Source: Hyposmocoma kahamanoa (lineage: Eukaryota; Arthropoda; Insecta; Lepidoptera; Cosmopterigidae). From it: a stretch of 64,000 nucleotides of DNA. Shown here one piece after another: positions 33,073 through 43,226 of this stretch; within the stretch, counting starts at the first letter, position 1; each line of letters begins with the position of its first letter. Made by a program: the position numbers and the translations under genes. The notes below the pieces were generated by a model that was not told where the DNA came from, made no database searches, and saw nothing but the letters and a program-made list of their open reading frames with translations. The stretch is taken from positions 4,400,339 through 4,464,338 of the forward strand of contig NW_020653337.1 of assembly GCF_003589595.1 (NCBI RefSeq), given 5' to 3'.

Positions 33073-33733
33073 CAAAATCTTGATACAAATACAGGCCCTT
33101 TTGAGGTAAGTTTCTTTTTTACCACGTCTAATCTGTATGTTATTTAAGTAGGTAATATCTTTATATGATTGTACCTGTGTCTATACCGTTATTTTGTTTT
33201 GTCAGCCTTTACCTTTCTCCTTTTCTTGTTTTTTACCTATTCCTATTTTACAATAAATGATGTGGACCGAGTCTTTCACTTCACAACCCTTACACTTCAA
33301 AAGTCTAATACAGTATTGCGCAAATTACTGCTAGCGCCAGAAATAGGGGTGAGGTGCATTGTCAGTAAACGCACGTTTATCCGCGTGGACGGATGTTGCT
33401 TAGTAGTCAACATATTTCTTCTCACATTCGGTAGTAAAACGACAGCTACTTGAAAGACCCGTAATGCACTAACACATTAAACCTTACACACGTCTGAAAG
33501 CATTCGTATCGTGTACATATTCATCATTTTCTCGTCTGCAACAGACACGACATGGTTTCGTGGCTAAAGCCGACAAAGTTTTTGTCGTGTACAAGACCAT
33601 TCTCATCTTTACTGTAGCAGACACGTCGAATTTCCTAGCGTCCGAAGGATATGGGTGTTTTATTCACGATAAGTTTCGCTTGCTCAGCTCATTCTTATTT
33701 GCCAAATTATGAATGAGCTAAAAATTTTGAAGT
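33073..33733. other. spacer, no gene seen
   Basis: The 94-codon frame at 33169-33453 is hydrophobic from T-rich codons and has no domain or splice support. Confidence 0.5.
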
Positions 33734-34176
33734 AATACAGAGCACGGAGTACTAAAAAACCGACATCAAAAGTACGTGGAATTACGTCTATTTGCTAAGT
33801 TTTATTGAAATATCCCCTAGTTCGCCACTATACAGGACTTGACACTGGAGATAATATAAAAATAGGTTCTCACTACGACACTTTGAGAGAAAAAAATGCC
33901 TTGAATTGGAGAAAAGCAAAATCAACCATTAAAGTAAATGCTCCTAAATGAAGTTAGGCGCTATTTATAAAAATGAATCTTCATGCGTGAACAGCCACCC
34001 TTCGAGGTGGATGATTTTCTTCAAAATGAAATGGGACCACTACGGAAGTACCCCCTTTCCAGCAAAAAAGAATCATGAAAATCGGTTCACAAATACCGGA
34101 GTTATCGCGTAACATACATACAAAAAAAAGGAACATACAGTCGAATTAAGAACCTCCTCCTTTTTTGAAGTCGGTT
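33734..34176 (-). repeat. family D repeat, long form
   Basis: 'AAAAACCGACATCAAAAGTA' to 'CCTTTTTTGAAGTCGGTTAA', with the long-form block ('AAGCAAAATCAACCATTAAA', 'GGCGCTATTTATAAAAATG'). Confidence 0.9.
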
Positions 34177-34198
34177 AAAAATTAAGGTACAAAAACGT

Positions 34199-34398
34199 CA
34201 TTCATCCCCTAGTTTGCCACCTATAGAGGTGGTAAGGTTTCAAAATGGAGGTTCAAATTGGACCACTACTGAGATCTCCCTCTTTCCAACAAAAAAAAGA
34301 ATCATCAAAATCGGTTCACAAATGAGTTATCGTGTAGCATACATAAAAAAAAAACATACAATCTAATTGAGAACGTCCTCCTTTTTTTGAAGCCGGTT
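34199..34398 (-). repeat. family D repeat, right end lost
   Basis: 'TTCATCCCCTAGTTTGCCAC' to 'CTTTTTTTGAAGCCGGTTAA', 22 bp after the previous D copy and in the same orientation. Confidence 0.88.
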
Positions 34399-34913
34399 AA
34401 AAACATTTGAACACTAATAAATAAGCAAAGAAATTAATTATTTCGTTTTGGTTCAAAAGCAGCGATCTTGTTGTCATTTGGTAGTCATTGCTACTGATAA
34501 AGTGAAAACGTATCATATCAAAAATATGTCATTTTTGCAGTTTCATAAACAGACATAAACCACCAATAAAAATTATAGATTACTAATATTTTCAACACAA
34601 ATAACTCTATAAAATCTTTCTATACTAACTGGTCTTTTCGACACAGTTATAAGACATAAAATTGCATGTAGATGAGTTTTAATATCGTATGACCAAATAA
34701 TGCTGGTAATACATTTTATGATAACAGATAAATTCAGTGATAGCACCTAACGCGGAACTGATATGAGTAATAGTTACCAAATTATATTAAATATTTCGAT
34801 TATTGTTACCGTCATGTGTCTATGGGAAAAGTTATAAGATGCTCATTGTAATGCTTAAAAGTAAATTTGTGCATCTTCTTTTGACAGCACTCATTCTCCT
34901 TTCACGCTTTTTT

Positions 34914-35208
34914 AACCGATTCAAAAAAAGGCAATTGTGAATCAATTTTGATTTTTGATTGTTTTTTGTTGGAAACCTCAATTTTGGCTCCATTTGAATT
35001 TGATGAAAATATTCCACCTGTTGTAAATTCAGTCAAACTGAACTACCTTCTTTATTCTTCCTTCGATATCCTTATTGTAAAATGAAACTTCCTTAATCTG
35101 AAGTGGACTGTATATTCATATATATGTCGATCTGACTTACAAGAAACAACTCGGTAGATAGATGTAATTCCAAAAAACAAGCCGATAAACAAGCTTTGAA
35201 GTCGGTTT
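34914..35208 (+). repeat. family D repeat, strongly diverged
   Basis: Starts 'ACCGATTCAAAAAAAGG' and ends 'AAGCTTTGAAGTCGGTTTTC'. The centre keeps 'TTTTTGTTGGAAACCTC' and 'AAAATATTCCACCTG' but is otherwise unlike other copies, with an unrelated insertion of about 130 bp. Confidence 0.7.
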
Positions 35209-35574
35209 TCTTTTAAATAAAAAGTTGTTTTTTATCCTTTCAATTTCTTACTCACAATATCTGTGATTAGAATTACATCTGAAATAGAATTACTGTCAAA
35301 CCTCAGGTGGACAAACCAACTATCTACATATATCTCGCATACACGTAATGTTCACGATCACAACTTTTCAATAAAAATGACTCTTATAACTTAGGAATAA
35401 GATAAATAATACATTTGATGTACCATAACATTGACTAATTACTTGCATGCAGGGACATGACACCTGAGGTATGATCAACGCGTCAAAGTGACACAGTGAT
35501 AAGACGTGTATGGCATAGAATTGTACGGCGTTTAAATGACAAATGTATGGCTATAAGTAAGGATACGTGAGAAA

Positions 35575-35642
35575 TGACAAAACAAAATAATAATAGTAAA
35601 TAATCTAAAAATAAAATTTACCATTATTATTTTGTTTTGTCA
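35575..35642. repeat. hairpin, 27-bp arms
   Basis: 'GACAAAACAAAATAATAATA' and its inversion, one mismatch, 14-base loop. Five bases separate it from the next hairpin. Confidence 0.8.
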
Positions 35643-35646
35643 CGCA

Positions 35647-35717
35647 CGCACATAAATCCTACTTTCGATATTGTAACGATACGATACACGTTACATCGAA
35701 AGTTGGATTTATGTGCG
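35647..35717. repeat. hairpin, 23-bp arms
   Basis: 'CGCACATAAATCCTACTTTC' and its inversion, one mismatch, 25-base loop. Confidence 0.8.
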
Positions 35718-35816
35718 TTGTTGCCGCGCTGACGTGTGATTGGCCGAAATCAAAAATAGTCGCGTGAGCGGGAATTATTTCATTGGTTAAGTTGTTACCG
35801 CGCCGAAGTATGATTG

Positions 35817-35850
35817 GTTCGTTCCGTCACTTGATATTATAAAAAAAAAT
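35817..35850 (+). repeat. family A 3' tip
   Basis: Only 'CCGTCACTTGATATTATAAA' and the poly-A run are present. The rest of 35851-36460 is AT-rich spacer with no gene seen. Confidence 0.6.
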
Positions 35851-36464
35851 TCTTATTGGATTGCAATGAAAAATCTACACTTTTACTTACTTTAGTCGTT
35901 TTGGAGATTAGAAGAAGTCTTAATCAATTCCTTACGTTACAAAAAATTTGAAGAAATTAAAACAACAATTAGCATAATTTCTCTTTGTACGGTTTGCTGG
36001 TAAAATTGTATAATAATGAACGCAGTGAACCTTTTTCGAAATGATATAGGTTTCATCACAATCCTTCACTGTTAACAAGAGATACAGCTACGAAACATTT
36101 ACATAAGTCATCAAGCATCCCGCATATATATAATGAACGTATAAAAAAAGTAAAGCCAAGAGAATGACGGCGCTGACTTAGCTTGAATCTTAGATAGTCG
36201 ATTTAGAACATATTTTCATATATGCGTCGATGTAATGATTCAAGTGCGGCCAAGAATGTAGCGGACCGTTCTTTTGTTGTAAAGATATTTTTTAAACAAG
36301 CTGTACACGGATTCAAAACTGTGTAAAAAACATGGACAATGAGTTACAGTTTACAAATTACTTAGGCTCTTAGTCAAAGGTTTTTGAAGTTTAACCTTCT
36401 AATGCCCCGTGCACATCGAATTGTACAAAATAATAGTGTGAAGTGATTTTGACTCTGATGATAT

Positions 36465-36494
36465 CGTGATCATATGAATAATCATATGATCACG
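36465..36494. repeat. perfect hairpin, 13-bp arms, 4-base loop
   Basis: CGTGATCATATGA-ATAA-TCATATGATCACG. Related words 'GCCCCGTGCACAT' and 'GCCCAGTGTACAT' lie on either side. Confidence 0.8.
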
Positions 36495-36572
36495 TTAACG
36501 CCCAGTGTACATTATGATGAAAATATCGCATTTAAATTTAGCGGTACATATTCCACATGACCTTAGAGTTCC

Positions 36573-36613
36573 TTTTTTATAATAATAAGTGACGGGACGA
36601 ACAAGTCGTGCGC
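36573..36613 (-). repeat. family A 3' tip
   Basis: 'TAATAAGTGACGGGACGAAC' and 'AAGTCGTGCGC', cut where a Jockey-like 3' end begins. Confidence 0.75.
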
Positions 36614-36858
36614 AAAGTAAAAGATTATTTATTCCATAGGTAAAATAAATTTACACTTGAAAACGTCACATTTAAGCTACTGTTCGTTCACTACACTGAT
36701 CTCCCTGAGAAGAACGAGCAAGAAACTCTAGGGATTGCTCTTTTCAAATGAACTTAAATGTTATGGAATACACTTTGAATCAAATATGTGTACATTTTGG
36801 AGTCGTGTCGTCTTTCCATACATCTTTGTCCAACACGTAATCTTCAATTTTAAACAAA
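36614..36858 (-). mobile_element. Jockey-like non-LTR 3' end
   Basis: On the minus strand a short frame reads KIEDYVLDKDVWKDDTTPKC and stops, then a 3' UTR containing 'AAGAGCAATCCCTAGAGTTT' and 'AATAAATAATC'. It matches the 3' end at 12530-12786, so one retroelement lineage left at least two truncated copies. Confidence 0.65.
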
Positions 36859-36860
36859 AA

Positions 36861-36951
36861 AAAGAAGACTTTTCAAAATCGGTCCACAATTGACGGAGAT
36901 ATCTGAAAATATACATACAGCCGAACGTATAACCACCTCCTTTTTTGAAGT
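36861..36951 (-). repeat. family D repeat, left end
   Basis: 'AATCGGTCCACAATTGACGG' to 'CCACCTCCTTTTTTGAAGT'. Confidence 0.8.
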
Positions 36952-36961
36952 AATAATAATA

Positions 36962-37143
36962 AATAACGCACACACTCAACATAGCCCCGCACTAGGGAAA
37001 CCCTGTGTCGCGTGTGCCATGGACACACACATAGACAACCACAAATTACATCCAAACTCACGAGAGAAATGAATGTAAGCCATACAAACATTTCTCCCGG
37101 CCCGGGAATCGAACCTGGGATCTCTGCGTGGCAGTCCGGCAAA
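36962..37143 (-). repeat. tRNA-Ser-like SINE, family C
   Basis: An inverted copy with B box 'GGTTCGATTCC' and the full body. The first 20 bases of the head are lost at 'TGCCGGACTGCCACGCAG'. Frames on both strands are SINE sequence. Confidence 0.9.
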
Positions 37144-37299
37144 GTGGAAGTCGGGCAAATAAAAGTAGTATTCGCGTGTGTTCTGAGTTAATTATGTTGT
37201 CCTGGTACTCATAAAGCAGGGAAGTAAGAGATCAGGTAATAAGTGTATGTTTGTCTGGGACATTGTTATTCACAACGAGTACAGAGGAGTGAATAATAG

Positions 37300-37503
37300 G
37301 GTATATGTACATGCCTTTCAAGCATAGGCTGTGGGTTCGAATACGGGTTCGCACCTGTTAGTTTCTCGGAATTTATGTGCGAAATTCAGTTCTAATGAAA
37401 TTTCGCACATAAATTCCGAGAAACTCAGAGGTATTAGGGCCGGATTCGAACCCACGGCCTCTGCTGAAGAGGCTGTAGTTCAAAACGTTACGCTGCCACG
37501 CTA
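37300..37503. repeat. head-to-head family F SINEs forming a 26-bp hairpin
   Basis: A plus-strand F fragment ('GTGGGTTCGAATACGGG', then 'GAATTTATGTGCGAAATTC') meets a minus-strand F copy ('CCGGATTCGAACCCACGGCC'). The shared body yields perfect 26-bp arms (37361-37386, 37399-37424) around a 12-base loop. A 115-codon frame runs through but encodes only the repeat. Confidence 0.8.
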
Positions 37504-38032
37504 TAAAATATACACATATACACATATATATACATATTGTTCAACAATTTTAAATGTGTTCTTAACCCTTTATACGCTGTGCCAGAATGCCAGGGAAGGC
37601 AATGTGATATGTTTTTTTATTGTTCATTTTCTTTTAATATATTACTTGTCAAATAAAGAGATTCTGGTTTCTATTTGAGTAGGAAATCTCTTTATGGGAA
37701 AAGTTCGCCTTTATTCAAATTTTATTTATTTCTTTTATGGTGCAATAAATTGTTTATACACATTATTTGTATCAAAAACTCAAGCAATATTTTCCTTGTA
37801 GCAAAAAATAACAATAATTTATATTTATTGTAAACGTGACGTAACAAAAGAATCTTCCAATTGAGTCAATGAAATCATCGCGTAACCTGTTAATGCCGGT
37901 TGTTCCTATTAGTGACACTGCGCAATCGATCGACGAGTTCGACACTACAATAATGGTACCCAAGAATTAGGGTCCTCTACTTATTTGTTATAGTTTACTA
38001 ACAAATAATAGTCGTAATTATTAATACAAAGA
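37504..38032. other. spacer, no gene seen
   Basis: An AC/AT-rich microsatellite near 37505-37540, then AT-rich sequence without recognised features. Confidence 0.5.
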
Positions 38033-38292
38033 TTGTACACATACTGCCTACACCTATGGGATGGTTCTGCTGTCGAAAAGCGAGGCAAGAGGCTTATAAG
38101 TGCCACGCATTTAGCGCAGGCGGAACTGCAGAGCCTTGAACAACGCCGTAAAGTTGCCTGTTTATCGGTATCCTATGGGATATATCAGGGAGTTTGTGAT
38201 TCCATAATGGGGAACTAGACGTAGATTGGAGTTCCACACCTATTTAGTGGATATTCCAAAGATTGGCACGAGGCGTTCCGCTTCCATATTTA
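38033..38292 (+). mobile_element. non-LTR reverse transcriptase C-terminal remnant (Jockey/CR1 type)
   Basis: The frame reads YCLHLWDGSAVEKRGKRLIS, then LEQRRKVACLSVSYGIYQGV, and in a shifted frame HTYLVDIPKIGTRRSA. In intact relatives LWDGSA..., LEHRRxVA..L..FY and HP..VD.P..RT appear in this order downstream of the catalytic core. It has internal deletions and a stop; no catalytic residues remain. Confidence 0.82.
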
Positions 38293-38297
38293 TTTAT

Positions 38298-38584
38298 TTT
38301 TTTATAGTACCAAGTGACGGGACGAGCTAGTCGTGCGCCTGTTGCTAAGCGACACGCCTATCCATAATAGTTGCAGAGTCACACAAAGCCACGCAAAGTT
38401 CTTAGGAGCACCGCCACTGCGCCCTTTACCCTGAGACATAAGTTGACAAGTCCCATGTGCCTGTAATTTCACCAGCATCCTTACCCTTCCAAGCCAGAAC
38501 GCAGTAACGTGAGCATTACTGCTTAGTGGCAGAAATAGGTAAGGTGGCAGTACTTCCCTGGACGGACTCTTTCACAAGAATGCT
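38298..38584 (-). repeat. family A repeat, near full length
   Basis: Runs from 'TACCAAGTGACGGGACGA' to 'TTTCACAAGAATGCT'. The hairpin AGTAACG/CATTACT and all family landmarks are present. It directly follows a reverse-transcriptase remnant. Confidence 0.92.
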
Positions 38585-38645
38585 AAAGGTTATATGGCGA
38601 ACGGCTAATTAGTAGACTCTGTCTGCAGACTTATTCCCCTAACGC

Positions 38646-38875
38646 CATTGACTTACAATTATATGGACGTCGGGTCCGCGCTAAAAAGTGTCCGCACTTG
38701 TAAGGCGCTAAAATCGTATACAGAGCGCTACAAACTCCGCTTTAGTCTTCATTTGTTCGACTGACAGCGCGATACTGCGATGACATTACAATTTAAATTT
38801 CGAATAGGTTGACTTGGGACATTTTTTTCGTGGTTTTTGTATTAGACCCGTCGTCCATTTATTTGTAAGTCAATG
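38646..38875 (+). mobile_element. 230-bp inverted-repeat element with 8-bp duplication, copy 1
   Basis: Ends 'CATTGACTTACAA...TGGACG' and the inverse 'CGTCCA...TTGTAAGTCAATG'. The 8 bp before (CCTAACGC) and after (CCGAACGC) match 7 of 8. CA...TG ends and 8-bp duplications are typical of hAT- and P-type transposons. The interior is non-coding. A second copy in the same orientation is at 44721-45006. Confidence 0.85.
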
Positions 38876-39249
38876 CCGAACGCTGTACCTTTTCAATGCG
38901 AGAGTGAATAGGCATTATCTAAGTGTGCATGCTACATCGTCGAACTCATCATCACTTTAAACCAAGTGAGATGAAGGTCTAATGAGGTAAAATAAAAACA
39001 CTGAACTTTTTTTTCTCTTTTTTTTCAAAATTCCGTTGATCTAACAGGAATCGAGTCTGCGTTTATAGGTCAAACTACTGCTCATCAAATGATCTACAGA
39101 TCGGCAGACCTTATGAATTTCTCTGTGTTTGTTGCAGATATTTTGCATTGTTTGACTTAAATGGCTTTGGTTGATCCCGCATAACAGTGAAAGAGTTGAA
39201 TCAATCACTTTCGAAAAAGATATAGTCAAATTGATGATATACACCGATA

Positions 39250-39456
39250 ACTGCCTCAGTGGCCGAACGGTTACCATGCCGGACTGCCACGCAGAGGTCC
39301 CAGGTTCGATTCCCGGGCCGGGAGAAATATTTATATGGCCTACATTTATTTCTCTCGTGAGTTTGGGTGTAATTTGTGGTTGTCTATGTGTGTGTCCATA
39401 GCACCCGCGACACAGGGTTTCCCTAGTGCGGGGCTATGTTGAGTGTGTGCGTTATT
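39250..39456 (+). repeat. tRNA-Ser-like SINE, family C, intact head
   Basis: A box 'GTGGCCGAACGGTTA' and B box 'GGTTCGATTCC' are both intact, with the full family body and a TTAAAAAAAAA tail. With 7546-7760 this is the least decayed C copy. Confidence 0.92.
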
Positions 39457-39782
39457 AAAAAAAAACTATACGGTGTGAAAACACGATTCCTAGAAATAAA
39501 CACGAACTTACCTCGAAATGTAACAAGATAACCGGAGTATCCAAGAGGTATTTTACATATACCAATGATTTTTTTATATCAACTGACTTTTTTTTTTTTT
39601 TTTTTTATATCAACTGATCTAAATAGAACACTATATGCTTGTAAAAAAATCAATTCTGAAACGAAGCCAGTGTCCCTGACGCTCGATCCACGCAAAATAA
39701 ACCGTATTAGTATGGGAAAAATTAGAATTCGAGCTAAGGTAATAACGACTTTTAATGGTTATTATTGGCATAGTTATTAGTT

Positions 39783-39906
39783 GCAGTCTCCTAAGATCAT
39801 TGCGATTTAAAGCTCGGAGTACCACAGCAACTGCTATGGGCAGGTGTGTCGCTTACCACCAGGCGCACGACTTGTTTGTCCCGGCACTTGGTATCATAAA
39901 AAAATA
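39783..39906 (+). repeat. family A repeat, 3' third
   Basis: 'TGCGATTTAAAGCTCGGAGT' to 'GGTATCATAAAAAAATA'. Confidence 0.88.
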
Positions 39907-40034
39907 TCATAGTAATAACAAACTATTGCAGTATTTTCACAAAAAAAGACTATAAAAATTAATAACAAACTTGTCTAGCACAGGTGCCATTAACTTCCTT
40001 GGTTTAGTGCTGGAGACATAATTGTTGTGTGCAC

Positions 40035-40434
40035 NNNNNNNNNNNNNNNNNNNNNNNNNNNNNNNNNNNNNNNNNNNNNNNNNNNNNNNNNNNNNNNNNN
40101 NNNNNNNNNNNNNNNNNNNNNNNNNNNNNNNNNNNNNNNNNNNNNNNNNNNNNNNNNNNNNNNNNNNNNNNNNNNNNNNNNNNNNNNNNNNNNNNNNNNN
40201 NNNNNNNNNNNNNNNNNNNNNNNNNNNNNNNNNNNNNNNNNNNNNNNNNNNNNNNNNNNNNNNNNNNNNNNNNNNNNNNNNNNNNNNNNNNNNNNNNNNN
40301 NNNNNNNNNNNNNNNNNNNNNNNNNNNNNNNNNNNNNNNNNNNNNNNNNNNNNNNNNNNNNNNNNNNNNNNNNNNNNNNNNNNNNNNNNNNNNNNNNNNN
40401 NNNNNNNNNNNNNNNNNNNNNNNNNNNNNNNNNN
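40035..40434. other. assembly gap, 400 N
   Basis: Unresolved; frames crossing it are artefacts. Confidence 1.
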
Positions 40435-42129
40435 TGAGCTGCGCAAACAAAGTATATACGATAACATTTAATTTCGTAAAATACTTTACTACATGTATCA
40501 ACTCATAAACGTATCACTGCTGTGCAGGGGTCTCATCTTTGTAAAACAATTTTACGCAAACGTTCGAAAACAATTTTTACCTTGTTCTTTTTGCATGTGT
40601 CATATATCTCATATTAAGCGGCTGGTCTATACAACCCTGTATTTTATTACCTTATAAAAGGGTGAAATTTATTATTTTCCGATACGTTAGGGGGTGTTTC
40701 TCCACGTGAATACGAAAAACTACTTCTATAGAAGCGTGTTGTTAGGTCATTTTATAAAATACGTCAAAACGTCTTCTTGTTCTTTCAATGCCTCCAACGA
40801 ACGCCAACGCCTACACCAACTTAAATTTTGCACCTGTTCTGTTTTTTGCTTCTTTTTTTTTTAAATTTGGGGAGCATGTTATTAGTCAATAAATATGGCC
40901 GTTTACAAAAATAACAGAAAATGACCAAAAAATTTAGTTGGCGTAGTGTTGATTGGAGGTATCGCTTTCTACAGTTGAGGCCCTATACCCAGCAGTGAGT
41001 GAAATAGGTCTATGATCATAAAGATCATCAACTTCATGATGGTAATGATGATGGAGTTCCATACCAAATGCTGTCAGCAAATTGAGCAAAAATTATGTAC
41101 ACGTACCAGCACATTTAGCGGGACAAAAAAAGTGATAATTAAAAAAGTTATATTTATACGTATATAAAAAAATAAGAGTTAGACACAAATTAACATATTA
41201 TTAGCATCTTCTTAGTATAGCCATACTCAAACTTTACTGAAAAAGTGGGGAGCACGTATGGTGCCTCTCCGTACAACGTAGGCATTCTTTTACCGCTAGA
41301 GTCTCTCTTGCTCATTCTTATCAGGGGAATCTGTATCTTACGAATAAGCAGTAGAGTTTTGCAATAAATATTCTTTGACTTTGAAACGTCAAATGACAGC
41401 TTACGTATCGAATTTTGACATTACATTCATCGTAAAACTAACATATGTATGTAGTACGTATGGACTTCGTTGCGGACGCAGTCACGTACGAGTAGTGTCG
41501 TATTTCGATTAAGAAGACGAAGAAGATTGAGAAAAATGTAATATTTTTTGTGACAAAGCAGAAACAAAAGTACAGGTTTAAGATTTGTAAAAGTTTAACG
41601 TCGATTAAACGAAACTTTAACGCAAAATCAACATAAGTAAGAACTAAAAATGCACGAATGAAAAAAATAACAGACGACTAATTTTTGACTTTCAAATAGA
41701 AAAGCAAAATAACCGATCTGACTTTAGAAAAACAGTGCATTCTTTTGGGGATTTTACTAATGTTCCGTTTATTGAGCCGTCGTGTGGATTTTAAATACAA
41801 TTCAAAACGAGACATAGGATACTGCATTATGATGATGCAATTATTTCTAATATATTCTAATTAGGTACTTAAAGAACATCCGTGTACTGAAGTAATGCAC
41901 TTAGACAATGACATCATTCTATACTTCGTGTAAATACTATAAAATAAGAAGCACATATTTATGCATCTAAGAACAAATAATACAAGCGAATATGGATTTT
42001 ATAAATATACAAAGATCTACATGACCGATGCAACTTAAGTGTATCTTCTCAACGTATAAACAAGGTAAGTTTTAAGTTGTTTTGTCGTTGTTTTGTCTTT
42101 GTTTTGTTGTATTTGCATAATACATATAC
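40435..42129. other. spacer with two retroelement tail scraps
   Basis: 40970-41055 has 'CCCAGCAGTG' and repeated GATGATGG words of lepidopteran non-LTR tails. 41270-41400 ('TTGCTCATTCTTATCAGGG', 'ATCTGTATCTTACGAATAAG') resembles 21930-22030. No gene seen. Confidence 0.45.
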
Positions 42130-42182
42130 TTTTTTTTATGTTAGCAAGTGACAGGACGAACAAGTCGTGCGTCTGGTGTGTT
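42130..42182 (-). repeat. family A 3' tip
   Basis: 'GCAAGTGACAGGACGAAC' and 'AAGTCGTGCGTCTGGTG'. Confidence 0.8.
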
Positions 42183-42232
42183 AAGTCAAGTCGATTAGTG
42201 AAGACGACTGTCAAGAACAGCCGGATTATTTT

Positions 42233-42320
42233 TAACCGACTTATAAAAAGGAGGAAGTTCTCAATTCGACTGCATTTCTTTTGTGCGTATGTTACGCGAT
42301 TTTTTTAACTGATTTTGATA
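42233..42320 (+). repeat. family D repeat, left end
   Basis: 'AACCGACTTATAAAAAGGAG' to 'GTATGTTACGCGA', then decayed. Confidence 0.8.
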
Positions 42321-43071
42321 ATAAATAATAATAAATAAAATTGTTTATTGAATAACTTATTATGCAAAGGAATAACTAAAGACTAATTTGCGAATCAATG
42401 TAAAATATAACACATACAGGTGGAGTAGGAGAATCTTGTATTTCAGGTAAAAAGTACACATTATACCGGTGGTTATATGATTAAATTATAAACAACAAAT
42501 AGTAATTAGATAATAAAATTCAAATCATGTACCTATACGGTTATATTAGACAACATTTATTTTGGGATAGGTGATTATTAAATTGTCTGTATCATCGTAG
42601 GACATATATTGAAGGAATTCTTGGAGAATTTTCTTTACCTTTATGTAACAAAAATTATATATGGCCAAATAAAGAACCACAAAAAATCTGTAAATAAACA
42701 CATGTTTTGATGATACCATTTTGAGGCAGACAATATCTTTCCGTCTTTAGTTAGTGTTTTCAGTACTATAGGGGAGTGGAACGTGTTGTTTCAGAACTGT
42801 GAACTTAATAAATAATTTACCTTACAGTTAGTACGTTACACGACTTATACGGAAGGTCAGTGGGGTAAAGGAAAAGGCGAAAAGTAGAAACCTTTAGAAC
42901 CGCTCGCTGGGCTGATTAGAAATGAAGTTTTAGCAATACCATACCAAGATGTAATGCATTACATATTGCAATATGTAATAATTGATTGACATGGCATAAA
43001 CTTATAATAAACTTGCCTGATTATTTTAAAATCAGCAAAAGCGCGTAGGTTTTAAACACGGCCGCTTAATC

Positions 43072-43226
43072 GGTGATTCCATTTTTGTTGGGAATAGAAT
43101 ACCTCAGTGTCGGTCCCATTTAAATTTGAAGTTAATATTCCATCTTTAAGGATGGCAAACTAGGGGATAAAACCTGTTGGGTAAATAGATGTAATGCCAC
43201 GAACTTTCGAGATCGGTTTTTTTTTA
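43072..43226 (+). repeat. family D repeat, right two-thirds
   Basis: 'TTTTTGTTGGGAATAGAATA' to 'CGAGATCGGTTTTTTTTT'; the left end is lost. Confidence 0.85.

Noticed and set aside
39250..39325. tRNA-Ser-like sequence
   Set aside because: A and B boxes are good but the acceptor ends do not pair and the body continues as a known repeat, so it is a SINE head and not a tRNA gene.
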